Of a stretch of 24,599 nt of DNA, positions 7,360-15,782 are shown one piece after another. The notes beneath the pieces are model-generated. The model was not told the DNA's origin, searched no databases, and saw only the letters and a program-made list of their open reading frames with translations. Where the stretch lies: IMG/VR virus record IMGVR_UViG_3300034062_007842, positions 1 to 24,599 of that record, one strand, 5' to 3'. Origin of the DNA: a virus. A program made the translations under genes and the position numbers. Within the stretch, counting starts at the first letter, position 1, and each line of letters opens with the position of its first letter.

Positions 7360-10224
7360 TTATTTTTTCCGATTGATACTGTTTAAGATTTCTTCTACAA
7401 TATTTGTCTCGTCTTGGGCTCCATCGCCCATAACGGTGGCTATAATTTTTTTTTTATTGTTTACGATATCATAAATTATCCCTTCCAAGGTGTTTTCATA
7501 CAAAGGATAATAAACGAGAACGTTATTTTTTTGACCATATCTATATGCTCTATCTTCAGCTTGAGCCATATCTGAAGGTAAAAAAGATAAGTCATTCATA
7601 ATAACAGCTTCTGCTGCGGTTAATGTAATTCCAGTTCCAGCTGATTTTATATTACCAACAAAAACTTTAACCTTTTCATCTCCTTGGAATTTGTCCACAG
7701 CTTCTTGTCTTTGAGCTTTACTTGTAGACCCATCCAAACGAACCGCAACCTTTCCAAAGTGATTATAGATGGTCTCCAAAGAGTTTGTAAAATTGCAAAA
7801 GATAATTACCTTCTTACCTTGCTCAATGATATTTTCAGCAAGTTCAATGGTGTGCTGCGTTTTTTCATCAGCAATCAGCTGACGCACTTGAATCAGTTTG
7901 GTAAATTGAATTGAAAGGTTTTTGCTTTCCTCTGGGTTCTTTTCATACCAGTTGTAGTATTCACCCATAAGCTCCTCATAGTTTTTGGAGCGCAATCTCA
8001 AATAAACTGGGGTAATAATCTTTTCTGGTAAATCCAATACATCATCTTTTAGACGTCTAAGGATTGTTGCTCCAGTGCGGTCCCGAAGTTCTTCCAAGTT
8101 AGATGCTCCCATTACATTCCACACTTTTCTTGGACCAACTCTAAATTGGTAGCCCGCACAATATCTTATAACATAAGCCATCCAGTTTTTTGCAACTGGT
8201 GAATCAACCAACGACAAAAGATTGAAATAATTGATAGGACGTGAGGTCATAGGGGTGCCCGTCAATAACCAAAGTCTGTCAACATTTTTTACTAGGTCGT
8301 TGATAAGTTTTGTTCTTTGAGCTTGTACGTTTTGAATGTAATGTGCCTCATCAATAATCACCAAATCAAACTTTGACTTTAACATTACCGAGTTACTGTG
8401 GTCTTTGGCATCATGAAAATTTTTAATGATGTCGTAATTCATCACCACAATCTCCGCATCTTCGGAATAATTTTTTCCCTCACAAACATAACTACTCTTG
8501 TTGCTGTAGAGTTGGTATTCCCTTTGCCAGTTGATTTTCAGTGATGCTGGACAGATGATTAAAATCTTCTTGGCTCCGGTCTCTAATGATGCAATAATTG
8601 TCGATGTGGTGTTATGTGTAACAATGCAATGTTCAGTTACATATAACTTATCAGGAGAATCCACCGATATACAAACACTATCTTCAAAACCAACTTTCTC
8701 AATATTTTTAATATACCTACCTGTTGGGTATTTTTTTGGTTCAATATATTTATTTGCCTTTCTTTTTAATTTAAATGGATTCATTCCTTTTGGTAATTTA
8801 ATATTAACCCGATAGGATAACTTACCTTTCTTTTTTTCACCATTATAAGTATAAGTTGGAATACGAGTTTTTACTCTTGCAATACCACCTAATGTTTGTA
8901 CAATTTCAACAACGTCATCACATAGTTGTTTTGAAATGGTGCTAAATTCAGTTCCTAAAAACTTTCCACCACCATTAAACATACAATGACCGTCAGTGTC
9001 CATTAGTCCTTGTAGTATTGACAGTCTATTTTCAACTGATGAATATTTGTATATTTCTGGAATAAATTTGTTATGCGAACGTGTTTCGTTTAGTTTGAGT
9101 CCGTTCAACACACCCCTACCGATTAATTTATTTCCTTTTCTCTGATTTTTAATTTTTTTATTTTCATTTAAACCAAAACTATCAAATAGTTCATCATAAT
9201 CGTCACAGTGTACTGTAAAAACACAGGATGATTTATTTATGTGTCCATCCCCTAAAATCAATCCTAAAAAATAAGGATTAATCGGAAGATTGTCGTTACG
9301 TTCAAATTGAATCGGTTCTACAATAGGAATTTGCCATTTATTATTACTATTTGGTGATTTGTAATAAGTTTCAATCTCATATTCCTTATCTTTATTATAA
9401 TCAATACCTTTAACTTTAATTTTACCACCCTCATACATTTGCTTTGTCGAAAGAACTAAAGATTTTTTTCGTCTACCGTTTTTCGTGTTTTTACCATAAT
9501 TAGGTGATAAAACTGACCATAAATGTTCGTCTCCCGTTAAAATTGAAAATCCATCATTAAATGTTATTCTATAAGTTTCTTTTACACCTTGTGGAAATAC
9601 ACCAATCACATTATGAGGTTTGCCATCACTACCAATAACCTTATCCCCAACTTTAATATCCCCAATATTTTTTCTACCAAATGGGGTAAATATCCTGTTA
9701 TTTTTTGGTTCGCATTTCCCGAGTCCCATATCATCAGCAAGAATATATTTTTTGTTTTTCAACAATTCTTCAATGGCGGTCTTCTGGTGGTCAAGTGGGG
9801 GGCGATGTGAATACTTTGAATAATCCACCTCGGCAATTTCAACTTTGTTGTCCTTAATGATTGCTGCTTTTGGAATCCACAAGTCTGAAAGTTCATCGTT
9901 TTCAAAGAACTTACCCCAGATATGGTATGCTTTGTCTTTTTCTGTTAAAAGTTTTTCAATCCACATCTTTTCTGGGATGTTCATCAAAAATCTTTCATCG
10001 GCAATTTTGTTTGCAAAGTAGGTGTCAAGAACTACCCACTTCTTAGCTACCATAGGAACTTTATCGTGGTTTAATAAAATGTATTCAGCTTGACTTCTTG
10101 TCGGATAAAACTTTGAGTTTTTTTCCAGCTTGAGTTTTAAACCCAAAAGATAATTGTTTGCACCAGCATAATTTTCTAACAACAAAAGTGTTTTAGATTC
10201 AATTGGTAATTCAGGACTCATCAT
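7360..10224 (-). CDS. SNF2-family DNA helicase/translocase interrupted by an intein
   Basis: The precursor is 954 residues; the mature protein after splicing would be 586. The extein is a superfamily 2 ATPase of the SNF2 (SMARCAL1-like) type. It has motif I GLGKT split by the intein at K170/T539, motif II DEAH at 625-628, motif III LTGTP at 654-658, SAGTGITLT at 861-869 and motif VI QAEDRAYRYGQ at 888-898. Such enzymes move along or remodel DNA. In T4-like phages, SF2 helicases such as UvsW act in recombination, replication restart and fork remodelling, so a similar nuclear role is likely but not shown. Residues 1-140 are a phage-specific N-terminal region. The start overlaps the stop of the SET gene as ATGA, which indicates coupling. 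A second ATG follows immediately. Confidence 0.95.
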   Translation of the reverse strand: MMSPELPIESKTLLLLENYAGANNYLLGLKLKLEKNSKFYPTRSQAEYILLNHDKVPMVAKKWVVLDTYFANKIADERFLMNIPEKMWIEKLLTEKDKAYHIWGKFFENDELSDLWIPKAAIIKDNKVEIAEVDYSKYSHRPPLDHQKTAIEELLKNKKYILADDMGLGKCEPKNNRIFTPFGRKNIGDIKVGDKVIGSDGKPHNVIGVFPQGVKETYRITFNDGFSILTGDEHLWSVLSPNYGKNTKNGRRKKSLVLSTKQMYEGGKIKVKGIDYNKDKEYEIETYYKSPNSNNKWQIPIVEPIQFERNDNLPINPYFLGLILGDGHINKSSCVFTVHCDDYDELFDSFGLNENKKIKNQRKGNKLIGRGVLNGLKLNETRSHNKFIPEIYKYSSVENRLSILQGLMDTDGHCMFNGGGKFLGTEFSTISKQLCDDVVEIVQTLGGIARVKTRIPTYTYNGEKKKGKLSYRVNIKLPKGMNPFKLKRKANKYIEPKKYPTGRYIKNIEKVGFEDSVCISVDSPDKLYVTEHCIVTHNTTSTIIASLETGAKKILIICPASLKINWQREYQLYSNKSSYVCEGKNYSEDAEIVVMNYDIIKNFHDAKDHSNSVMLKSKFDLVIIDEAHYIQNVQAQRTKLINDLVKNVDRLWLLTGTPMTSRPINYFNLLSLVDSPVAKNWMAYVIRYCAGYQFRVGPRKVWNVMGASNLEELRDRTGATILRRLKDDVLDLPEKIITPVYLRLRSKNYEELMGEYYNWYEKNPEESKNLSIQFTKLIQVRQLIADEKTQHTIELAENIIEQGKKVIIFCNFTNSLETIYNHFGKVAVRLDGSTSKAQRQEAVDKFQGDEKVKVFVGNIKSAGTGITLTAAEAVIMNDLSFLPSDMAQAEDRAYRYGQKNNVLVYYPLYENTLEGIIYDIVNNKKKIIATVMGDGAQDETNIVEEILNSINRKK
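8611..9714 (-). mobile_element. Intein with LAGLIDADG homing endonuclease domain in the helicase Walker A motif
   Basis: The intein is 368 residues, from C171 to N538 of the helicase precursor. Splicing residues are present: C at position 1, a block B-like LTGDEHLW with T230 and H234, the C-terminal THN with H537 and N538, and T539 as the +1 extein residue. Removing it restores an unbroken DDMGLGKTTST Walker A motif. The endonuclease has two LAGLIDADG helices, FLGLILGDGH (319-328, D326) and LQGLMDTDG (404-412, D411). Both catalytic Asp are kept, so it may still be active for homing. The DNA of the intein looks more AT-rich than the flanking extein, consistent with separate acquisition. The insertion point, a catalytic loop that cannot vary, is typical of inteins. 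The boundaries are exact if splicing is canonical. Confidence 0.96.
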
Positions 10225-10607
10225 TTAACTTGAACGTATTTTCTGGAGCTCCAATACTCCTCCCCCCCGTAATCAACAAATATTTCTTCTCCCTTTTTAA
10301 TATTTTTTGTTGAAACGAAATCCACGGTAAAGGTTTTTTTATTGCTGAAAAAATAACTATTTGGTTCATTAGAATGATTATAAAATGAACCATAACCCAT
10401 TGCCATAACGTAAAACAATCTTTTTTCGTTTTCTGTCCACCAAAATCTGAAATCTGCAAAGAGTTCATTTTTTTCATCAATATCAAGCCGGAGCAAGGGA
10501 CATTTTTCAATTATTTCCCCCTGGAGAATATCCTGTGCGGCAAATACACCAAGCCCATGAATTGGACTTGGATGTACAAAAACTTTAGGTGGGTTTTTAT
10601 CAAACAT
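10221..10607 (-). CDS. SET-domain protein, putative lysine methyltransferase
   Basis: A 128-residue single-domain protein with the SET signature. It has the GxG motif in HGLGVFAA (G18, G20), the NH-x-x-x-PN motif in SFYNHSNEPNSYF (N77, H78, P82, N83), and GEEIFVDYG (107-114) with the near-invariant Asp-Tyr (D112, Y113). These residues bind S-adenosylmethionine and shape the lysine channel and the pseudoknot. The length fits minimal SET proteins of bacteria and phages; there is no pre-SET or cysteine-rich post-SET region. The target is unknown and could be a host or phage protein. Its stop overlaps the helicase start (ATGA), so the two form an operon. A candidate Bacteroidota-type promoter lies just upstream and it lacks the late-type motif in the right orientation, so it may be expressed earlier than the virion genes. 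Confidence 0.88.
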   Translation of the reverse strand: MFDKNPPKVFVHPSPIHGLGVFAAQDILQGEIIEKCPLLRLDIDEKNELFADFRFWWTENEKRLFYVMAMGYGSFYNHSNEPNSYFFSNKKTFTVDFVSTKNIKKGEEIFVDYGGEEYWSSRKYVQVK

Positions 10608-10616
10608 ACTTTATCA

Positions 10617-10647
10617 CAAATATATCACCTCAGCAGGTATTTATCAA
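10617..10647 (-). promoter_or_regulatory. Candidate Bacteroidota-type promoter for the SET-helicase operon
   Basis: On the minus strand, TATATTTG (10617-10624) matches the flavobacterial/Bacteroides -7 consensus TAnnTTTG, and a TTG (10645-10647) lies 20 bases upstream, within the expected -33 spacing. The motif ends 9 bases before the SET ATG, so the transcript leader would be very short. Both words are short and AT-rich, so a chance match is possible. Confidence 0.35.
10638..10645 (+). promoter_or_regulatory. Late-promoter-like motif TATTTATC
   Basis: TATTTATC in the 50-base divergent gap, ending 12 bases before the ATG at 10658. It faces away from the candidate SET promoter and overlaps its TTG element, so the two directions could interfere. 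Confidence 0.5.
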
Positions 10648-10657
10648 TAAATCAGTT

Positions 10658-11173
10658 ATGGCAGAGAAGTTAGTCCCAATTACTAGATTAGGTAAATTCT
10701 TCGGGGGGGAAGATTACTCCCTTGATTTATCTATGGGCCAGGAGTGGCTTGAGGGGGATATGAACTTCACCGTTATTTTGTATAGAATTGACAGATACAA
10801 AACTCGTATTGATGATGTTTACGGAGAATCTCCCGAAGGAGGTATTCAATTTTTGGCTCCCGTTGAAATTAAAGGGTTTGTTCAAATCTTGGCACCCACA
10901 GGTCAAAGGCTTGGCACTTCACGAATCGAACAGAACGAACCTGGTAATATGCGTTTTTCTGTTTACCAGTCTTACCTTGATGAATTGGGGGTTGATATCG
11001 CTTATGGTGATTATCTTGGTTACTACGAAACTGAAAGCAAAGTTCGTTACTACACTGTCTCTGATGATGGTCGTGTGGTATCTGACAATAAACACACATA
11101 TGGTGGTTACAAGCCGTTTTACAGAACTGTTATTGCTGTACCTTCATCACAAAATGAATTCTTTGGAACCTAA
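10658..11173 (+). CDS. Connector or neck-like virion protein (gp14 position)
   Basis: A 171-residue protein taken from the ATG at 10658. An in-frame ATG at 10589 would overlap the divergent SET gene and cross its promoter region, so it is rejected. The sequence is beta-rich, with segments SVYQSYLDELGVDIAYGDYL, then YYETESKVRYYTVSDDGRV (about 105-140) and an ending of VPSSQNEFFGT. The D-Y-(L/V)-x-YY-x-E-x-x-(V/I)-RYY pattern is one I associate with connector proteins of marine T4-like phages, but it is not diagnostic. The stop codon shares its last A with the next ATG (TAATG), so it is translationally coupled to the tail-completion-like gene. That position, in front of gp15-like and sheath genes, is where T4 has its neck gene 14. 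The name is by synteny. Confidence 0.5.
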   Translation: MAEKLVPITRLGKFFGGEDYSLDLSMGQEWLEGDMNFTVILYRIDRYKTRIDDVYGESPEGGIQFLAPVEIKGFVQILAPTGQRLGTSRIEQNEPGNMRFSVYQSYLDELGVDIAYGDYLGYYETESKVRYYTVSDDGRVVSDNKHTYGGYKPFYRTVIAVPSSQNEFFGT

Positions 11174-12237
11174 TGGCATTACCTAAAGTACCTATTTTCA
11201 AACAACAAGTGAAACCTAATATCAATTTGGTTCCACCAAAAATTCTTTCTGCCAGAAGAGAACAGCTTCTTCAGTTTATAAATGAAGATGGAACTTATCT
11301 TCCTCAGAGTGTATTGCATGCTGATTTAGACGGGGGAATGTTGGAATTTGTTCAAACCTCATTAAAGACTACCGTATCCGGAAAAGACATTAGTGTTGTT
11401 GATAAAATTATCACAAACCAAAGATGGTCCCAGTTTACTGAAACTTGGAATTTCGTTGACCAAGATTTCAACGTTCAGTTACCATTTATTACTGTTGTTC
11501 GTCAACCTGAGGTAAAATATGGTAGTAACCCTTCCCTTCAATATACTATTCCAGTTAGAAAACAATTTTATTATGCTAAAGTCCCTACTTGGAATGGAAA
11601 CCAAAAGGGGTACGATATTTACACCATACCTCAACCTGTTCCGGTAGATATCAATTATAGCGTGAAAATTCTTTGCAATAGAATGCGTGAGCTGAACACA
11701 TTCAACAAAAACGTATTGCAAACTTTTTCTTCTCGTCAAGCCTATACCTTCATCAAAGGACAATATGTGCCAATTATTATGAATAACATTTCTGATGAAT
11801 CTGTTATTGATGTTGATAAAAGAAACTATTACATCCAAAGTTACGAGTTTACCATGCTCGGCTATCTTATTGATGAAGAGGAATTTGAAGTAAAGCCAGC
11901 AATTTCCCGTGTTGTTCAGCTTTTTGAAGTTGATAGTCAAGTTCCTGTTGGTCGTAGAGCTGAAATAACTCCTCCTAATCCTGATGAATTTACTTATAAT
12001 TTATTTTACACCTCGGGAAATACTTCAATTCTTGACGATAAAGTTGATTATCGAATTAATTTAAGTTTGGTAAGCACTTTGAATGTCGATACCTATGATG
12101 TATACATCAATAATGATTATTATGGTCAAGATGTTTCAATTATTCAGCTTAACACTGGAGATTTATTGAGAGTAGAAATTACCAAAGAAACCCCAGGCGA
12201 AGAAGCCAATATTGAGTTTCAAGCAAAGCTTGTTTAA
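11173..12237 (+). CDS. Tail-completion/sheath-stabilising protein (gp15-like candidate)
   Basis: A 354-residue protein. Residues about 75-250 form the recognisable core: LPFITVVRQPE (103-113), YTIPVRKQFYYAKVPTWNG (124-142), YTIPQPVPVDINYSVKI (150-166), a helical NRMRELNTFNKNVLQ segment (169-183) and YEFTMLGYLIDEEEFEV (224-240). A protein of this kind caps the tail at the end next to the head in T4 (gp15, about 270 residues). Residues about 265-354 form an extra beta-rich C-terminal domain not needed for that role. The start overlaps the previous stop by one base. The convergent small gene at 12234 overlaps its 3' end by 4 bases. Position directly before the sheath gene supports the call, which otherwise rests on general family resemblance. 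Confidence 0.55.
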   Translation: MALPKVPIFKQQVKPNINLVPPKILSARREQLLQFINEDGTYLPQSVLHADLDGGMLEFVQTSLKTTVSGKDISVVDKIITNQRWSQFTETWNFVDQDFNVQLPFITVVRQPEVKYGSNPSLQYTIPVRKQFYYAKVPTWNGNQKGYDIYTIPQPVPVDINYSVKILCNRMRELNTFNKNVLQTFSSRQAYTFIKGQYVPIIMNNISDESVIDVDKRNYYIQSYEFTMLGYLIDEEEFEVKPAISRVVQLFEVDSQVPVGRRAEITPPNPDEFTYNLFYTSGNTSILDDKVDYRINLSLVSTLNVDTYDVYINNDYYGQDVSIIQLNTGDLLRVEITKETPGEEANIEFQAKLV

Positions 12238-12398
12238 TTCTCTCCATAGATATCTTTTTGCTTTTTACAATTGTCTAAAATTAATTTTTCTAGGAATTTG
12301 TAAATCTTTAATCCATGGTCATCACAATACTCTTTTAGCACTTGATGGGTGGTTTCTGAAATTTTCAGGTTCTTAATCTTCTTGGGGGCACTTTTCAT
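12234..12398 (-). CDS. Small ribbon-helix-helix-like DNA-binding protein
   Basis: A 54-residue ORF on the minus strand inside the plus-strand tail block. The protein reads as a basic start (MKSAPKKIKN), a beta-strand-like NLKISE segment (10-15), a helix TTHQVLKEYCDDHG (16-29) and a second helix starting at KIYKFLEKLILDNC (31-44). This is the order and size of ribbon-helix-helix (CopG/Arc-type) regulators, where paired N-terminal strands enter the DNA major groove. Its stop overlaps the stop of the gp15-like gene by 4 bases (convergent). Upstream of the start is a pyrimidine-rich leader made of two GCAG-plus-A-run repeats (as read on the plus strand) spaced 11 bases apart, which could be an operator. 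The small size and opposite strand make it easy to miss. Confidence 0.6.
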   Translation of the reverse strand: MKSAPKKIKNLKISETTHQVLKEYCDDHGLKIYKFLEKLILDNCKKQKDIYGEN

Positions 12399-12401
12399 AA
12401 G

Positions 12402-12432
12402 GCAGAAAAAAAGCAGAAAAAAAACATACTGC
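12402..12432. repeat. GCAG-A-run direct repeats upstream of the small RHH-like gene
   Basis: On the plus strand GCAG followed by seven A (12402-12412) is repeated as GCAG followed by eight A (12413-12424). An inverted CTGC is at 12429-12432. The 11-base period is about one helical turn. The repeats lie 3 to 34 bases upstream of the RHH-like start, so autoregulatory binding is possible but unproven. Confidence 0.35.
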
Positions 12433-12478
12433 TTACTAATACATAGATAAAAGTCAAGTTTTTTGTGTTTAAATCAAA

Positions 12479-12519
12479 TATTTATCATAAAAATAAAACC
12501 GAATAAGAAAAATTAAAAA
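12479..12519 (+). promoter_or_regulatory. Late-promoter-like motif and A-rich leader of the sheath gene
   Basis: TATTTATC (12479-12486) is followed by a 33-base leader, nearly all A and T with very few G or C, ending at the ATG. It contains AATAAGAAAA and no Shine-Dalgarno sequence. The tube gene has the same spacing and the same AATAAGAAAA word. A-rich unstructured leaders support strong translation in Bacteroidota. Confidence 0.55.
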
Positions 12520-15500
12520 ATGTTTTTTCAAGTAACATCTCAAGCAAACCAAAAAGTTTTTGTATCCCCAGGGGTTTATACATCAGAAACTGATTTATCG
12601 TTTGTTGCTCAAAGTGTTGGTGTAACAACTTTGGGTTTAGTAGGCGAAACACAAAAAGGTCCTGCCTTTGAACCAATTTTCATCACCAATTTTGATGAGT
12701 TCCAAACTTTTTTTGGTGGTACTATACCAACCAAATTTATAAACACACAAATTCCAAAGTACGAAGCTGCTTACATAGCCAAAGCTTATTTGCAACAATC
12801 TAACCAATTGTTCGTAACTCGTATTCTAGGTCTTTCCGGTTACGATGCTGGACCTTCTTGGAGTTTGCAAGCTATCGCTAATGTTGATGGCACCACTGTT
12901 GGTATTAACACAAGTGTCTCTGCAGTTACTTACACGGTAACTTTTTCGGGTAATACCTCTGGTTCTACTCTTAATTTTGGTAGTGGGTTACCTCCGGTTA
13001 TTTTTAATTCACTCCCAACACAATACACATTGAATGATGGTTCAACATCTACCTACAATGCTGACTTATTCGGATTTATGATTGATATTTCGGGGGATAC
13101 AACTATTTCTGCGACAACAGTTAATGTATATGGCTCGATTCCAACAACAGGTTATACAATTTTAGATAATGCTTTTGCAAATGTTGAAAACATTTTTGGC
13201 TGTGATAATTTAAGTCTTGATTCTGCTGATTTAACTGCTGGAACTAACGACCCTTGGTATTATGCAACATTTGATGTTACAGGTAACACTAATGGCTACT
13301 CTGGATATTCATGGTATTATGATGTTACAAACTTTGTGACGGGTGCTTCTGGTTCTTTTACCGGCACAATTACTGGTGTCTCTTACACCTACTCGGGTAC
13401 AGCTTATACCGAATGGAATAATTTAATTCTAGCTACTGTGCGTTCTCGTGGTATTTCTGTTTACAGCTCAAGTGAGCATGGACCACAATACCAAGTAACA
13501 GGTTTAACTGATTTAAATTTAATTTGTACTGGGGCTTACTCTGGTATTTCTCAAAGTCCTTTTGCTACATTCCAATTAAGTGGTGTAACATATGAAGGGA
13601 ATACGTTTACTTTTGACACATCGTTTGACTCTACTAATGCGAACTACATCACTAAAGTATTGGGTATTACTAACTTCTCTAAACCAAGACAAGAAGTTCC
13701 AATCTATGTTGAGGAATCTTATCTTGGTATGTTGAACTACGGATACAACAAAGGATATGTTCGTGGTATTAAGTGTGATATGATTGCACTTCCAGAAGCT
13801 CGTGATAAGGCTTCTACAACTTCTATTGCTTGGTTCCTTGACCAATATCAAACTCCAAAGACACCTTTCTTTGTATCAGAATTGCGTGGTAATAAAGTTT
13901 ATAACTTGTTTAGATTTGTTGCAATTAGTGATGGTAACACAGCAAATACCGAAGTTAAGGTTTCAATTGCAAACATTTCATTCAATAACGGCACATTTGA
14001 TGTGTTAGTGAGAAACTTCTTCGATACTGATGCGAATCCAGTTGTATATGAAAAATACACAAACTGTACTATGGACCCATCACAAAATAGCTTTGTTGCT
14101 AAAAAAATTGGTTCATCAGACGGTGAGTACCCTCTTAACTCAGCATACCTTATGGTTGAGCTCTCTGATGAATATCCTGTTGATGCGCTTCCTTGTGGTT
14201 TCTACGGACTAGAAGAGAGAGTATATGAAAGCGCAACGAACCCTTCTCCATTCCCTATTATCAAAACACAATACTACTTCCCTGGTGAAACAATTTATGA
14301 CCCACCATTCGGAACAAGCGCTGGTGGTGCAAATATCGTTACATCATCTGGTGACATTGTAAGAAGAACATATTTGGGAATTTCATCACAATTTGGAATT
14401 GACACAGATTTACTTCAATACAAAGGAAAGAAGAACCCCGTAGCTAACTGGGATGTTGCAACAACTTCAGAACCTTGGAACTACCAAACAAAAGGTTTTC
14501 ACATGGATTCTGGTGCAACAGTTGTGACAATTTCTAATTCCCAAGTAACTAGTGGAACTCCAGCATTTGATTGTGGTGTTGCAAGTTTTGACTCCGAACC
14601 TACTTCACAGGCTAGTCCATACTACTTCATTTACTCAAGAAAATTCACTTGTGTACTCCAAGGAGGTTTTGACGGATGGGACATCTACAGAGAATTTAGA
14701 ACAAACCAAGACAGATTTGCTCTTGGAGCTTCAGGATACTTGCAGGGTTCAACCCAAACACAACGTTACCCAACAGCTTCTGGAGATGGAACTTTCAAAA
14801 GAATTGTTGTTGAAAACAACACTCAAGACTTTGCTAACACTGACTACTACGCATATTTGTTAGGTCAATTGACATTCAATAATCCTGAATCCACGAACAT
14901 CAATGTTTTTGCTACTCCAGGTATTGACTATGTAAATAACTCAAATCTTTGTGAGTTGGCAATAGGAATGGTCGAAAATGAAAGAGCTGATGCGGTTTAC
15001 ATTGTAACTACTCCAGATTATAACATGTATATTCCTGACGGGACTTCGCAATACGAAATTATCTACCCGCAGGCAGCTGTTGACAATTTGGACGGCACAG
15101 GCATAGATTCTTCGTATACGGCAACTTACTATCCTTGGATTCTTGAAAGAGATACGGTCAACAATACTCAAATTTACATCCCACCAACTGGTCAAGTTTG
15201 TAGAAACCTTGCGCTGACTGATAACATTTCTTTCCCATGGTTTGCTTCGGCTGGTTACACGAGAGGTCTTGTTAATTCTGTTAAAGCTAGATTGAAACTA
15301 ACTCAAGAAGATAGAGATACATTGTATCAAGGTAGAATTAACCCTATTGCGACTTTCTCGGATGTTGGTACAGTAATTTGGGGTAACAAAACTCTCCAAA
15401 TCAGAGATACAGCACTTAATCGTTTGAATGTAAGAAGATTGTTATTGCAAGCTAGAAAGTTGATTTCTGCTGTTGCTGTCAGATTACTCTTCGAACAAAA

Positions 15501-15729
15501 CGATGAGATTGTAAGACAACAGTTCTTGGACTCTGTAAACCCAATCTTGGATGCTATCAGAAGAGACCGTGGTTTATATGATTTCCGTGTAACGGTTTCT
15601 TCAACTCCGGAAGACTTGGATAGAAATACTCTTACTGGTAAGATTTATCTCAAACCAACTAAGGCACTTGAATTCATTGATATTGAGTTCTTGATTACAC
15701 CTACTGGTGCGTCGTTCGAAAATATTTAA
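12520..15729 (+). CDS. 18: Tail sheath protein (gp18-like), enlarged
   Basis: This is the contractile sheath subunit. The N-terminus has the hallmark SPGVYTSETD (16-25) and a GLVGETQKGPAFEPIFITNFDEFQTFFGG stretch (39-67), given here as VGETQKGPAFEP and NFDEFQTFFGG. The C-terminal 150 residues hold the conserved sheath core: RINPIATFSDVGTVIWGNKT, then LNVRRLLLQARKLI, VRLLFEQND and a final KPTKALEFIDIEFLI segment. Those C-terminal and N-terminal arms link neighbouring subunits in other sheaths. At 1069 residues it is much longer than T4 gp18 (659). A Ser/Thr/Gly/Tyr-rich beta-type insertion of about 180 residues (roughly 120-298) interrupts the first domain, and further extra sequence lies in the middle. 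These parts are probably exposed on the tail surface. The gene has its own late-type promoter motif and is followed directly by a strong terminator. Confidence 0.95.
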   Translation: MFFQVTSQANQKVFVSPGVYTSETDLSFVAQSVGVTTLGLVGETQKGPAFEPIFITNFDEFQTFFGGTIPTKFINTQIPKYEAAYIAKAYLQQSNQLFVTRILGLSGYDAGPSWSLQAIANVDGTTVGINTSVSAVTYTVTFSGNTSGSTLNFGSGLPPVIFNSLPTQYTLNDGSTSTYNADLFGFMIDISGDTTISATTVNVYGSIPTTGYTILDNAFANVENIFGCDNLSLDSADLTAGTNDPWYYATFDVTGNTNGYSGYSWYYDVTNFVTGASGSFTGTITGVSYTYSGTAYTEWNNLILATVRSRGISVYSSSEHGPQYQVTGLTDLNLICTGAYSGISQSPFATFQLSGVTYEGNTFTFDTSFDSTNANYITKVLGITNFSKPRQEVPIYVEESYLGMLNYGYNKGYVRGIKCDMIALPEARDKASTTSIAWFLDQYQTPKTPFFVSELRGNKVYNLFRFVAISDGNTANTEVKVSIANISFNNGTFDVLVRNFFDTDANPVVYEKYTNCTMDPSQNSFVAKKIGSSDGEYPLNSAYLMVELSDEYPVDALPCGFYGLEERVYESATNPSPFPIIKTQYYFPGETIYDPPFGTSAGGANIVTSSGDIVRRTYLGISSQFGIDTDLLQYKGKKNPVANWDVATTSEPWNYQTKGFHMDSGATVVTISNSQVTSGTPAFDCGVASFDSEPTSQASPYYFIYSRKFTCVLQGGFDGWDIYREFRTNQDRFALGASGYLQGSTQTQRYPTASGDGTFKRIVVENNTQDFANTDYYAYLLGQLTFNNPESTNINVFATPGIDYVNNSNLCELAIGMVENERADAVYIVTTPDYNMYIPDGTSQYEIIYPQAAVDNLDGTGIDSSYTATYYPWILERDTVNNTQIYIPPTGQVCRNLALTDNISFPWFASAGYTRGLVNSVKARLKLTQEDRDTLYQGRINPIATFSDVGTVIWGNKTLQIRDTALNRLNVRRLLLQARKLISAVAVRLLFEQNDEIVRQQFLDSVNPILDAIRRDRGLYDFRVTVSSTPEDLDRNTLTGKIYLKPTKALEFIDIEFLITPTGASFENI

Positions 15730-15737
15730 TATCTTTG

Positions 15738-15771
15738 GGGTGGGAAAAATGACTTTCCCACCCTTTTTTTT
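15738..15771 (+). terminator. Intrinsic terminator after the sheath gene
   Basis: A perfect 10-bp stem, GGGTGGGAAA (15738-15747) with TTTCCCACCC (15754-15763), a 6-base loop and an 8-T tract. It begins 8 bases after the sheath stop and ends 11 bases before the HAD gene start. Confidence 0.92.
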
Positions 15772-15782
15772 CCTTTTCGAAA

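Noticed and set aside
10589-10657. Upstream in-frame start for the connector-like protein
   Set aside because: It would overlap the divergent SET gene and run across its promoter region and a late-type motif. The sequence before the ATG at 10658 looks non-coding.
13576-13851. Antisense open frames over the sheath gene, and similar ones elsewhere
   Set aside because: They mirror strongly coding sequence on the other strand, have no family resemblance and no upstream signals.
15730-15737. TATCTTTG matching the Bacteroidota -7 consensus before the HAD gene
   Set aside because: No TTG lies at the expected distance upstream, and transcription would start within the terminator hairpin.
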